Shown here one piece after another: positions 11,001 to 19,437 of a stretch of 64,000 nucleotides of DNA. Numbering within the stretch: the first letter of the stretch is position 1; each line of letters begins with the position of its first letter. The stretch is taken from positions 1 to 64,000 of the forward strand of contig NZ_JHBV01000005.1 in assembly GCF_000724545.1 (NCBI RefSeq). The letters are read 5' to 3'. The notes under the pieces were generated by a model. That model made no database searches, had not been told where the DNA came from, and saw only the letters and a list, made by a program, of their open reading frames with translations. The stretch comes from Aureispira sp. CCB-QB1 (GTDB taxonomy: Bacteria > Bacteroidota > Bacteroidia > Chitinophagales > Saprospiraceae). Both the position numbers and the translations under genes were made by a program.

Positions 11001-14000
11001 CTTCCACAAACTACGGTATCTTTTGGAACCGTTATGTTAATTGGTGGCGCTTGAATGACGGTCACATCATGAATTGCAAAACAGGTATCTATTGAACTAT
11101 AGCCTGTGACACTTACCGTATAGGTAAAAGGGGTACTAGGAACACTTGCTATTGGCGAAGCGTCGCTCGTACTGGACAAGAATGCCGCAGGCGACCATTG
11201 GTAATCTAAGTTAGGATTGCCTCCCGGATTAAGAACTAAGGTAGAATCGCCATTGCACAAAACGACCGTAGAGTCGGTTGTCAAAGAAGCAATATTTAAG
11301 GTCAATGTATCTTCCAAGCTTCCACTACAACCATTTGCTAAGGTAACCTCAAGACGAACAGTTGTCAATTGACTTTGTGTAAAGACAAATGTTGGATGTT
11401 GTTGCGTAGAGCTCTGACCATCTGAAGTTGTCCATAACCAACTCACAATCGGACTCACGATTGTGTCTGCTGTCAGGTCTGTAAATTGCAAGGCAATGGT
11501 ATCTGAACAGCCCAAGGATTGATAAGCAAAATTCACATTGACAGGAACTTGATTTTGTTCTACTAGAGCAAATGCTGTTGCCGTGCATCCATAAGGATCT
11601 GTTGCTCGAACGTAATATCCTGCATAAGGAAATGTCGTTGGTGTTGCCGTATAAGGATTTCCTGTGCCTATAATTGTACCAAAACTAGGGTCACCTGCCC
11701 ATTCATAAAAAATTGCTGTAGGACTAGAAGCTACTAAATCAACTGTATTTCCACAATATACGGTCAACGGTGGAACGGTTACGGTTACAGGGGGCGGAAA
11801 GTTAACATGTACTTGTTCTATATTGACACAGGTATCGCTGCCATTTATCGCTGTAATAGTTACGGTATAAGTTGTTGGGATAACGGGTGTTGCAACAGGA
11901 CTAACAGCTGTGGCACTACTCAGTGTTGCCGCTGGTGACCATAGATACTGCAAACTAGCATCTCCATTGGGGTTCAGTTGCACAGAACTATTGCCTTGAC
12001 AAATCCCAACCGTATCGCCATTGGTTAACTGAGGAATTGTTACATTAACAACATCCTCAAAACGTCCAATACAACCATCTATTGTCACAACATCTAATGC
12101 AACAATATAACTTCCTGACTGTTGATAGTTATGTACAGGGTTTTGCTGGGCACTCCCATTAGAATCTCCAAAATCCCACGACCAACTGGCAAGACTCCCT
12201 CCTGACAAATCTGTTGTTTGATCAACAAATTGTACGGTAAAAGCAGAATCGCAAGTTAACAAACTATATGCCCAATCTACTGTAATCGGGGTATTCCTTT
12301 TGATAATATCAACCGTATCAATAATAGAACAGCCTGCAAAATCAGTGGCACGTACTAAAATCCGTGTCACCGTTGTAACAGGAATTCGAATACTATCTCC
12401 TGTAAATAAAATCGTATTAAATGCAGGGTCTGTCGTCCATTCAATTATTTGAGCATTATTACTAACTGCCACAATTGAAATAGAATCTTGGCAGGTAATC
12501 GTATCTCGAATCACATCTAGTGTAATCCGAGGAGGTAAGACAACCGTAATGCTACGTTCCAAGACACAAGTATCTATGCCATTGGGTACTGTAACGGTAA
12601 CAAAATAAGTCGTTGGTCCCGATGGACTAGCAATAGGACTCGCTACGGTTGTACTACTCAAGCCTGCTGCTGGTGACCATTGATAGACGTGATTGGGGTT
12701 GCCCCCTGGATTTAAAACAACAGAACTGTTCCCATCACAAATTCCTACCGTATCGGCACTAAAAACAACTGGCAAATCAAGCGTTATGGTATCTGCATAG
12801 CTCGCTGTACAGCCATTGGCAGCCAAAACATTCAAGTTAATAATATAGGTCCCTGACGTATCATAAACGGTCGAAGGATAAGGAATAGTGTCGGTATCGC
12901 CATTTCCAAAATCCCAATCCCATTTCACAATACTGCTGATGCTATCAATTGTTAGATCAGTAATATCCAAAAAGAAGGAATCTGTACAATTAGCTGTTGT
13001 TATATCAAAATCAGCATCAATAGATTCGTATTGCAAATAAATTTCTTGGGTAGAGGTATCGGCACACAAAGTTCCAGGATCAGCAATCAAAGTAACCGTA
13101 TATCGTCCAGTATCTGGATAAATATAAGCGGGATTAGAAAAAGTAGAAGTTGCATTGTTGTCCCCAAACGACCAAACAAAGCCTGTCCCTAAAGAAGCAC
13201 TGTTGTTTTGAAAATTAACAACCAAAGAATTATCACATTGAATATCTGGTGCAAAAAATGCTGAGGATACCAAACGTCCACATACACCTACGACATATTG
13301 AAAGTCACGCCGAGTAGTAGATATTAAAACACCATTTCTATATTCGCTGGCACAAACACCAACCACAAAAACGCCTAATACATCTGGTGTTCCAGTCAAT
13401 AATCCTGTCGAAGGGTCTATTTTTAAAGAATCTGGTCCTCCCAACATATTGTTGACACTGTAAGGAGGCTGCCAAATAACTGGATTATACGGTGGATTAT
13501 TGGGAGGCTGTGGCATTGACTGACTTGGCGTAGCTCCTGTAAAAGGGGTACACAGTTCATAGACAATAGAATCTCCATCGGGATCAAAAGCAGAATGGTT
13601 ATACACAATTGGTACTCCTGCACAAATATACACTGGAGGCCATTCTATGAATCGAGCGCTACTATTACACGTTAACAAGGCTTCTTCTGATACATAAGAG
13701 GAATAGGTGGCTCCTGTCGACGTTGGTGCTACAATATTGACAATATCTTGATTTCGGCAACAACGCTGGTAAACAATTTGATAACCACCAACTCGAAAAG
13801 GTAGGGTAATCGTGTCTAAATATGTTGTCGTGTGAATGCAAACATTGGGTGGGGCTACCAAACAGGGATCTGTTAAATTCAAATCCAAAGTATCATTGTT
13901 TCTTAACTGTAATCGTAAATCATAAATTAAAGAGTCGTTGATGTCAAATACACCTATCGAAGCAGGATTATCAAACCATGGAACCCCTGTATCACAATCT

Positions 14001-14152
14001 CGAAATACGGTAACCATAATTTCATATTGATCATTTCCTAGGCAACGATAATTTATTTCTCCACCGACCATATGTGTTGCCAAAACTTTAGACGATAAGC
14101 AATTCAAAAGAAATAAATAGACAAAAACGATATGGAAGTATTTTCTATTCAT
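8066..14152 (-). CDS. Giant PKD-repeat surface adhesin with T9SS type B sorting domain
   Basis: 2028 aa. The ATG at 14152 gives a signal peptide (MNRKYFHIVFVYLFLLNCLSSKVLA); a TTG three codons upstream is less likely. The mature N-terminus starts THMVGGEINYRCLG..YEIMVTVFRDC, an opening common to Bacteroidota giant adhesins. From about residue 300 there are about five super-repeats of roughly 260 aa. Each has a PKD domain (WDFGDSNG, HNYQQSGSY), a cysteine-containing Ig-like block (LNPGGNP...YQWSPA..LSS, then TTYTVTV) and a third block ending YVRATD..GC. Two shorter repeats with GQGTDS follow. The C-terminus (about 1935-2028) is CHU_C: FVPNAFSPDGDGYNDV, YNRWGEQVFES, GWNGKFKGKDCPPDVYGYY. That domain marks type B cargo of the type IX system. 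Predicted location is the cell surface or the medium, in adhesion or gliding. The regular repeats make copy-number change by recombination likely. Confidence 0.93.
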   Translation of the reverse strand: MNRKYFHIVFVYLFLLNCLSSKVLATHMVGGEINYRCLGNDQYEIMVTVFRDCDTGVPWFDNPASIGVFDINDSLIYDLRLQLRNNDTLDLNLTDPCLVAPPNVCIHTTTYLDTITLPFRVGGYQIVYQRCCRNQDIVNIVAPTSTGATYSSYVSEEALLTCNSSARFIEWPPVYICAGVPIVYNHSAFDPDGDSIVYELCTPFTGATPSQSMPQPPNNPPYNPVIWQPPYSVNNMLGGPDSLKIDPSTGLLTGTPDVLGVFVVGVCASEYRNGVLISTTRRDFQYVVGVCGRLVSSAFFAPDIQCDNSLVVNFQNNSASLGTGFVWSFGDNNATSTFSNPAYIYPDTGRYTVTLIADPGTLCADTSTQEIYLQYESIDADFDITTANCTDSFFLDITDLTIDSISSIVKWDWDFGNGDTDTIPYPSTVYDTSGTYIINLNVLAANGCTASYADTITLDLPVVFSADTVGICDGNSSVVLNPGGNPNHVYQWSPAAGLSSTTVASPIASPSGPTTYFVTVTVPNGIDTCVLERSITVVLPPRITLDVIRDTITCQDSISIVAVSNNAQIIEWTTDPAFNTILFTGDSIRIPVTTVTRILVRATDFAGCSIIDTVDIIKRNTPITVDWAYSLLTCDSAFTVQFVDQTTDLSGGSLASWSWDFGDSNGSAQQNPVHNYQQSGSYIVALDVVTIDGCIGRFEDVVNVTIPQLTNGDTVGICQGNSSVQLNPNGDASLQYLWSPAATLSSATAVSPVATPVIPTTYTVTITAINGSDTCVNIEQVHVNFPPPVTVTVPPLTVYCGNTVDLVASSPTAIFYEWAGDPSFGTIIGTGNPYTATPTTFPYAGYYVRATDPYGCTATAFALVEQNQVPVNVNFAYQSLGCSDTIALQFTDLTADTIVSPIVSWLWTTSDGQSSTQQHPTFVFTQSQLTTVRLEVTLANGCSGSLEDTLTLNIASLTTDSTVVLCNGDSTLVLNPGGNPNLDYQWSPAAFLSSTSDASPIASVPSTPFTYTVSVTGYSSIDTCFAIHDVTVIQAPPINITVPKDTVVCGSVFNVMATIDNATQVDWSFSPTFNPIALSNTTNFFVGLPNPPFNLLIYVRATDQYGCTVEDTAKIYRRNIPIPTSFITQINDCDDTLDVSFINTTTFPAGTQLQGYVWNFGNGSTAYTTNGLAQYPSSGTHIVRLTATATNGCTGTFVDTLNYNLPIINSSDSIGLCNVDSVQLNIGGNPNLIYQWAPATSLNNPTIPSPIARPTTTTAYTVTVTGINDLDTCVLTHTVVVGVDSFIFDVMGDTVLCLNQVELSVNAPSATVVEWALDRNFNAIIGAGATLVTNINDARWFYVRGENGFGCEAFDSVFVNYRGNDIPIDFSMTPVNCGDSLVVQFQDISGDTLITNWNWNLGNGQTSTVQNPIATYFIDSTYNIDLQIQIIGNCTGRISKQLTAQIPVLDVPNNSVATCGNDSIVLNIQTKPNLTYVWSPSAGLSDSTVANPTVLPTTNTTYTVRVYGYSNFGGVLDTCWQEDSIFVALQPAPTVQIQGDTISCDTSINLVASSSQMINYAWSTSRNFQTIVDNDALLTASLVDVYNSFYVQVQDSFGCRGVDSIVVSRRAVALDLDSIYANCGADSLALQVLSHNLGDTLTYIWTPNNIILAGQGTDSVLVESNTATSLKVVGTNQFGCIDSAETTIHIVSPLGLSVPLDTILCQPNITLTANASRTAQYTWADDATFNNILSQNPNLQTNVVNNQHVYYVQVEDTLGCVRMDSVQVEYYPVEVLLDSAALICETVPVQLTVINLNLNDSLTYQWTPTGTIVSGQGTDSIWVAPTSTTSYFVAAQNQYGCITTAQTIVNVASSNPALSIIANQDTIPSGSAVQLLATQQAGYTYSWNSHPTLSGDTIFNPIATPEETTTYYLTVTDALGCRTKDSIIIHVALPICEEPNIFVPNAFSPDGDGYNDVIYVEGNIITEIRFMIYNRWGEQVFESTDKNRGWNGKFKGKDCPPDVYGYYMRCRCLDGNELIKKGNITLLR

Positions 14153-14473
14153 CAACAACAAAGGGAAAATTTGGATTGTGTGTATCTATCCGTTTTATCT
14201 TTAAAAGACAACACTAAGCACACTTTGAAGTAAACTTTAAGATAGCATTTTTTTAGAAAGTTCCCTATATCTTGAATTACAATTTATCAATAAATGACAA
14301 TATACAAGTCTTTGGTTTTGTGTTAAAATTGTTAATACTCCGTTGATTTTTTAATAATTTTCAACGAGCCCCCCCCTTTTTTTAGAGGATTACATGATGA
14401 AAAGGTAGCGTATATGAGGGAAATGATTAGATGTAGTTAGTGTGTTCCATATAACCCCTACAAAATGGGTATA
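14153..14473. other. Intergenic gap with hairpin motif
   Basis: This gap lies between the start of the giant adhesin and the end of the TerY-P kinase gene. It holds a short hairpin (cgttga/tcaacg, 14341-14366) preceded by gttaatactc, a motif that recurs at 18873, plus a C8T8-like tract after it. No coding sequence or clear promoter box was seen. Confidence 0.4.
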
Positions 14474-16720
14474 TCATTTATATGTTTTAAGTTCCTGTTT
14501 TAAGACTTTAATCTCTTGGTTAATTTCCGTCAACTCATCTTCTTTATCCTGAATTTCAATTTCTAGTTTTTGAATACTTTTGAGGAGTTTTCTAAAGCTA
14601 GTATCCATTAAGTTAGCATCTATCTTAGTTCGTTCACGCATGGTATCAACCGACTCTTTTACCAAGTCCTCTATTCGAATTTTGTATTCGTTCGCATTGC
14701 CCAATAAATCAGCGTGTTTCTTATCAAAGGTTGTTTTGATCTCTTTCAATTTTTCATTCAATTCTATCTCTAATGCCTTCAACTCTTGAATCGTTGTAGG
14801 GATGTCGAGGGAATGCTTAGGGGCATTCAGTTGATTGGGACCATTGAGGAGTTGTTGAGCATTTAATTGCTGGTTTAGGAAAGCTATTTTTTGAGCAGCT
14901 GATTTGCCTTGCAATGTAGCATAAACAGGATGGTTTTCTAAGATTTTGGTATAATCTAGTCGAGCCTGTTTCAAGGCAGCAGCTTCTTCCTCCATCAATA
15001 ATTTGGCTTTTTTGTCTTGTGCTTGAATAGCCTTTTTTTCTTCGTTCAGTTGAGAAGAAATATCCCGATTAGAAGCAAGAATAGTTGCCGTGTTTTTTCG
15101 AAAAAAGTCTTTTTCTTTGTCTACTTTAACCTTCGACCAAACAATTAATTCGTTGCGAATTTCTCTTAAACGTTGCTTAATTTTTGAACGCTGATTGTAC
15201 AACGTATATTGCAATTCTTCTAAGCTTCTCTGTTTTTGCCCCTCTGTAAACGATAACTTGCCAATTAGATTTTTTCGAGTTTGTTGTGTTCTATCTTTTA
15301 AAACAGACGAAAATTTTGGAAAACTGGCTACTAAAAATGGAAGTAACAACAACAAAAATAACAAGCCCGACCCGCCTATATCCAAAATTAGCCCTAAAAT
15401 AAAGCCAAAAATACTACCAACCGACATAATTGCATATCCAATATCACTCAAAGGGCCACCTGTTAAGACGGTAACAATCAGAAACAAAGCAAATACTACT
15501 GCCAAAACCTGAAAGGTATATTTAAAAACCTGTCCAATTACTCGACCTACCTTCTTATAATTCTCCATCGCCTCTTTCCAAACGGCTTCAAAAGAATAGG
15601 TCATTTGAGGTGCTGCAACTGTGGATTGCTTTTGGGATGGAGCTAATAAATTTTGCTCCTTTAGAGCCTTTTCTAAAGCCATTACGAACCAATTATTTTC
15701 ATTGATTTTATTTAATTCCAATGTTTTAGAAGGTAGTGGTCGATTGGTAAGTAACAAAGGATTATTGGCTAAAGTTTGCCCCCATTCCTCGGCAGTTGGT
15801 CGCAATTTGGGATTTTCATAACCACTGACAAAAGCGCCCATAAATAGTTTTCTTAAATCCCGATCAATCTTGGCAAATCGCCGATGAGGCGGCGGCACAA
15901 CGGTAAATTGTTGTGACAATTTAGGATCATGCACAAACAACCCATGCTTAATTTTATCCCCCAAAGCATTTACATTATCATAAGGAGCTTTGGAGGTTGC
16001 CGCATAAGGATGCACCCCAAACAACAAGCGGTAATAAATTACAGCCAAACTAAAATTATCCCAAGAAGGATCTATCAAAACTTTTCCTGGCTTTGTTCCT
16101 GTGTAATATTCATTAGGGGTGTATTCTGGGGTCGCAACAGTAGCAGGGAAAAGAGTCATACCATTTTCCACTACTTCTATAGAGTCAGTGTCTACAATAG
16201 AAACAACTCCGTTGCTTTTAATCAAAATATTGTCTGGCTTTAAATCTACCAAAACATATTTTCCCGTTGCATGCACCATCCTTAACGCTACCGCCAAATT
16301 ATAACAAACTTTTAAGCGCAAACGTAAGGCTTCATCACCTCCTAACTTAAAGCGTTTCCATTCTTTCCCTAAATGTTTGGGTAATTTAGGAGATGTCAAA
16401 ATTTCCAACTTCTCTCCTGTTGCCTTCGGCATAACAAACCCTGCAAAATCGCCTTGGGCATCATACAACATGTGCTTGACCCAAACAATCGGCTGTTCGT
16501 TTAAAGCACCTTCAAAAAAGGGAGGGTTCTCTAATAAGTACTCAATTTTCGCTTCTTTTTGTGCATCTCGTTTATTCAAATGAAAAACTTTGGCTACACA
16601 ATTGCTCAACTCCAACGGTTGCAAGATTTTAAACAACTCTCCCTCTCCTCCTGAAGCAAATGGATTATCTTCTATGATAACCGCTTGATTGATGGATTTT
16701 ATGTACAGTTGTTTTGGCAC
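14474..16720 (-). CDS. TerY-P triad membrane Ser/Thr kinase-like protein
   Basis: 748 aa. The kinase-like N-lobe has a glycine loop (FASGGEGELFKI, about 21-32) and a presumed ATP-binding Lys at 44 (VAKVFH). The catalytic loop reads VLVDLKPDNILI, so the HRD His/Arg are replaced, but Asp, Lys and Asn remain. The DFG position reads DTD (SIVDTDS). After the C-lobe come hydrophobic segments at about 400-475 (two to three membrane spans), then a long charged coiled coil to the end. Translation appears to start at GTG (16720): an in-frame stop lies just upstream, no ATG occurs before the glycine loop, and the second kinase in this window starts the same distance from that loop. It is the third gene of a vWA-PP2C-kinase set, the TerY-P triad of Ter-type stress modules. 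Proposed role: membrane-tethered phosphorylation switch reversed by the adjacent PP2C. Confidence 0.82.
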   Translation of the reverse strand: MPKQLYIKSINQAVIIEDNPFASGGEGELFKILQPLELSNCVAKVFHLNKRDAQKEAKIEYLLENPPFFEGALNEQPIVWVKHMLYDAQGDFAGFVMPKATGEKLEILTSPKLPKHLGKEWKRFKLGGDEALRLRLKVCYNLAVALRMVHATGKYVLVDLKPDNILIKSNGVVSIVDTDSIEVVENGMTLFPATVATPEYTPNEYYTGTKPGKVLIDPSWDNFSLAVIYYRLLFGVHPYAATSKAPYDNVNALGDKIKHGLFVHDPKLSQQFTVVPPPHRRFAKIDRDLRKLFMGAFVSGYENPKLRPTAEEWGQTLANNPLLLTNRPLPSKTLELNKINENNWFVMALEKALKEQNLLAPSQKQSTVAAPQMTYSFEAVWKEAMENYKKVGRVIGQVFKYTFQVLAVVFALFLIVTVLTGGPLSDIGYAIMSVGSIFGFILGLILDIGGSGLLFLLLLLPFLVASFPKFSSVLKDRTQQTRKNLIGKLSFTEGQKQRSLEELQYTLYNQRSKIKQRLREIRNELIVWSKVKVDKEKDFFRKNTATILASNRDISSQLNEEKKAIQAQDKKAKLLMEEEAAALKQARLDYTKILENHPVYATLQGKSAAQKIAFLNQQLNAQQLLNGPNQLNAPKHSLDIPTTIQELKALEIELNEKLKEIKTTFDKKHADLLGNANEYKIRIEDLVKESVDTMRERTKIDANLMDTSFRKLLKSIQKLEIEIQDKEDELTEINQEIKVLKQELKTYK

Positions 16721-16763
16721 GTTAGGAGTTGATAAGTTTTAATGGGAAATTAGTCACTCAATG

Positions 16764-17663
16764 CTAGAGATTTTCTTCTTTTTTGGGTTGAATGTTTTTT
16801 TCGACTATAGGCGCATAAACACCTAAAATCATTGTTTTATCATCTGTTTCGTGCTTAAATTGCTTGCTGCCATCTTTTAGAAAGCCCCCCCAAATAGCAT
16901 TAATTTCTTCCTGTGATTTTCGCTCTTTTTTAAGCTGTAACATTCCATTTAAGTTCGGTTCAAAAAACTTATTGTATGGACGGTTGGGGTCGTGGTACTT
17001 CTGTTTTTCTTCGTCCCAAACATTGACTTCAAAAGAGCCATTTTCACAACCATCGCTCAACAACGCAAAGGCTCGAATATCGTTCTTAATAACTCCCGTT
17101 TCGATGTATAAATCCACACCGTCTGTTGTCCAGATATTAGAGGTGATAAAAACAGTCTCATTCACCTCGCTTCCCCTAAACGGCTCTATCAATGCTTCCC
17201 ATTTGCCTGGCTCGACCGAATAAGCAGCTCGACCATCTCCAATATGCGTGGTTAAAATGCCAAAAGGAGCATACAAAACAGCCAATACAGTACATGCCAA
17301 ATCTGGTATTTTATAAGCCTTGGCAGTAGCAAATTGTTCCAAACGTTGCCGAACGATTTGCAATCCTTTTAATGCTTCTACTCTCCAAACTTCTTCAGAA
17401 GGCATTTTCTCTGCGCTATCCCAACCATTTCTTTGAACAATTTCTTCCAGACAATGCGCCATATTTCGGGCTACAAAATCCGATCCTATATCTGAATGCT
17501 TAGCAGATCCTGCACCATCTGCAACGACAGCTACTCCCCACGTTTCGTTGATTCGTTGATGGGCACAACTGTCTTGACAAGGCAAATTCATCAAAACATG
17601 CCCATTTCCAATTACAGAAGCATAAGCGACAACCCAATTTGTATTCTTATTATTGCTAGACAT
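16764..17663 (-). CDS. PP2C-family protein phosphatase of the TerY-P triad
   Basis: 299 aa with no signal peptide. PP2C metal-binding signatures are present in order: VVADGAGSAKHSD (about 47-59), THIGDGRAA (about 138), LLSDGCENGS (about 201-210) and TDDKTMILG near the C-terminus (D-D-K-T in place of the usual D-N-x-T). The N-terminus (VVAYASVIGNGHVLMNLPCQDSC) matches the PP2C_2 subgroup found beside TerY vWA proteins. Its stop codon lies 43 nt before the kinase GTG, consistent with co-transcription. It probably removes phosphates placed by that kinase, possibly on the vWA protein. The target is inferred from family context only. Confidence 0.87.
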   Translation of the reverse strand: MSSNNKNTNWVVAYASVIGNGHVLMNLPCQDSCAHQRINETWGVAVVADGAGSAKHSDIGSDFVARNMAHCLEEIVQRNGWDSAEKMPSEEVWRVEALKGLQIVRQRLEQFATAKAYKIPDLACTVLAVLYAPFGILTTHIGDGRAAYSVEPGKWEALIEPFRGSEVNETVFITSNIWTTDGVDLYIETGVIKNDIRAFALLSDGCENGSFEVNVWDEEKQKYHDPNRPYNKFFEPNLNGMLQLKKERKSQEEINAIWGGFLKDGSKQFKHETDDKTMILGVYAPIVEKNIQPKKEENL

Positions 17664-17705
17664 TTTTTTGTTGTTAACAGTTTGTTTTCAATCAGTATCA
17701 AGTAG

Positions 17706-17730
17706 TAGTTGGCAGCGTTGCTAACTACTT
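17706..17730 (-). repeat. Hairpin between the vWA and PP2C genes
   Basis: An 11-bp stem (agtagttggca/tgctaactact, one G-U in RNA) with a gcgt loop occupies about 17705-17730 in the 154-nt spacer. Such a stem inside an operon could set relative expression, or it may be a degenerate copy of the agctaact-type intergenic repeat. Confidence 0.4.
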
Positions 17731-17817
17731 ATCAAGAACAAACTAATGCAAAAACCAAAAGGATAATGATGCGACAGGGCTTCACTATCCAATTGTTTCT
17801 ATTTTTTTAGGCGTTCC

Positions 17818-18486
17818 CTAGAATTTCATTTGAGCCCAGTCACTTACTGGTGGCAACTCAATGCTATCTCCTTCTTTAGATTTGGTAATAATTCCAATAC
17901 TATTACTCAACCACTTGAAGAATTCTGCAAATTTATATCCAGCTAATGGAATTGCTGGGGCAGAATTCGGACAAATCTCATTCAATACATGTTGATTAAA
18001 TCCTTTTACCCCTAGTCCCCAAAAAGTAAACTTTTTGGAATCTACAGCACTTTGAATTTCACTAGACAAACCTTTTACATCCTGATCTCTGTCTGGTTCG
18101 CCATCCGTAATCAAAACAATAATCGGTCGATAATATGGCTGCCCTGTTTCTTTATACCACTGCTTGCGTTGTTCTGTTTTACGCATCGCTTCCCGAACAG
18201 CATCTACCAAACGAGTAGTCCCTGCTACTGTTAGCGTTGGCATATCAAAATTATCAATCAACGCAGGATCTTGGATTGTTTTAATACTACTACCAAATGT
18301 AATAATTCCAACCTCTAAACGATTGGCGGCAATCAGATCTTCTTCTATCGCTGCATAAAATTCTTGTAAGCCTCGATTTAGCTCTCGAATCGCTGCACCA
18401 CTCATAGATCCAGAAGTATCTAGAACTAAAGTACACAGACATTTTTGCTCGTAATTGTCAGGGGTTTCTCCTTGAAAGTAACTCAT
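17818..18486 (-). CDS. TerY-like von Willebrand factor A domain protein
   Basis: 222 aa, essentially one vWA domain. The complete MIDAS is visible: LVLDTSGSMSG (Asp23, Ser25, Ser27), the Thr in VAGTTRLVDA, and the Asp in LITDGEPDRD. No signal peptide or membrane span, so it is probably cytosolic. First gene of the vWA-PP2C-kinase triad, with a TTG-N18-TATATTTG promoter about 150 nt upstream. TerY proteins are thought to act as metal-dependent scaffolds in the tellurite-resistance/stress (Ter) network. No TerC, TerD or TerB genes are in this window, so this is the stand-alone triad. Confidence 0.88.
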   Translation of the reverse strand: MSYFQGETPDNYEQKCLCTLVLDTSGSMSGAAIRELNRGLQEFYAAIEEDLIAANRLEVGIITFGSSIKTIQDPALIDNFDMPTLTVAGTTRLVDAVREAMRKTEQRKQWYKETGQPYYRPIIVLITDGEPDRDQDVKGLSSEIQSAVDSKKFTFWGLGVKGFNQHVLNEICPNSAPAIPLAGYKFAEFFKWLSNSIGIITKSKEGDSIELPPVSDWAQMKF

Positions 18487-18639
18487 TCTTATTTAATTTT
18501 CTTGTATAGATTGGATCAACTTCTGATTAGAAACTGATTGGATTTTTTTCAAAACTTTCACTTAATAGTATTATTATCATATACAATAGCAATACTATCT
18601 AAAAAGTTCCTTAAAACCAACAAAAATTTTGGCTCTTAA

Positions 18640-18668
18640 CAAATATACAATATTCAATAAGGAATCAA
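18640..18668 (-). promoter_or_regulatory. Bacteroidota-type promoter for the TerY-P triad
   Basis: Read on the minus strand, TTG, 18 nt, then TATATTTG, an exact TAnnTTTG -7 box with a -33 TTG at close to the usual spacing. It lies about 155 nt before the vWA start codon and implies a long untranslated leader. Confidence 0.5.
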
Positions 18669-18872
18669 AATAGGAGCGGCTTCTTGTTTAAATTTTAATA
18701 CGAATATATGCCGCTTTAACACATTCTTCCCAGAGCTTTTTGAAAATCATCCTTTCGTTTATTTGAAATTCACAAATTAGGCTATTTCGAATGATTATAA
18801 AAAATATGTTACGATATACTTAAAGTTATTCTTATTGTATTTTATCCAAATATATTATCCTATCTTGATAAT

Positions 18873-18901
18873 GTTAATACTCCATTGAAAAATCAACGGA
18901 G
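18873..18901 (+). repeat. gttaatactcc hairpin motif (upstream copy)
   Basis: Contains gttaatactccattga and a stem ctccattga/tcaacggag with one mismatch (18880-18901). The 16-base left part matches 14331-14346 with one difference, placing copies on both sides of the TerY-P triad in the same orientation. Confidence 0.4.
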
Positions 18902-19077
18902 AATGATGTTATTAAAAAGATTTTAATAACGGCTCAACTTCTCGATCCATGCTCCCCCGATTCAAGTGAACTCATACAGAGTTGATTGTCTAATGAATTA
19001 ATATTACCTGCTCTAGCTTCAAGGTCTTGCCCCTCTATGCATTTCCTTGTTAGTTAGTTTTCTGATGAAGTAATATT

Positions 19078-19430
19078 TTGCAATGCTTCGTGAAAAGCAT
19101 ACTAATTTATTTCACGAAGTACAAATTTTGATCACACACAAATTACAATAGTTCGTTGAAACCACGCAGTAGCAGCGCAGCTAAACTTTATTAGATTGAT
19201 AATCAGCAAGTTGCACCTTTATTGCGTTTTATGTTAAAATTTTGATTATCAACTGCGCAGCACTCATGAAGTACCACGAAGTAGCAGCGAAGCTAAACTA
19301 ATATAAATGTGCTTTTTTATCTTTTTGGTAACTAAGCTTGCGATCTCACGAGCGCAGCGAGCTAAAAAAGTAAAAAACTAAGCTTGCGCCCTCATGAGCG
19401 TAGCGAACTAATCAACGAACTACTAAAATT
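19078..19430. repeat. Dispersed intergenic repeat cluster R1
   Basis: Several modules occur: cgaagtagcagcgaagcta, an inverted tactaat/cacgaagta core, 'caatagttcgttgaaaccac' followed by gcagtagcagcgcagctaa, and 'gattatcaactgcgcagcac'. The same modules recur, partly inverted, at 25950-26190, 33513-33866, 38105-38141 and 38702-38745. All copies are non-coding. Confidence 0.75.
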
Positions 19431-19437
19431 AATACCA

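Larger units (their letters stand above)
18487..19437. other. Long intergenic region with regulatory site and repeats
   Basis: The 951-bp gap between divergent genes holds the triad promoter (18640-18668), a hairpin with the gttaatactcc motif (18873-18901) and, from about 19078 to the rhodanese start, a patchwork of intergenic repeat modules. No credible gene was found. Confidence 0.6.
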
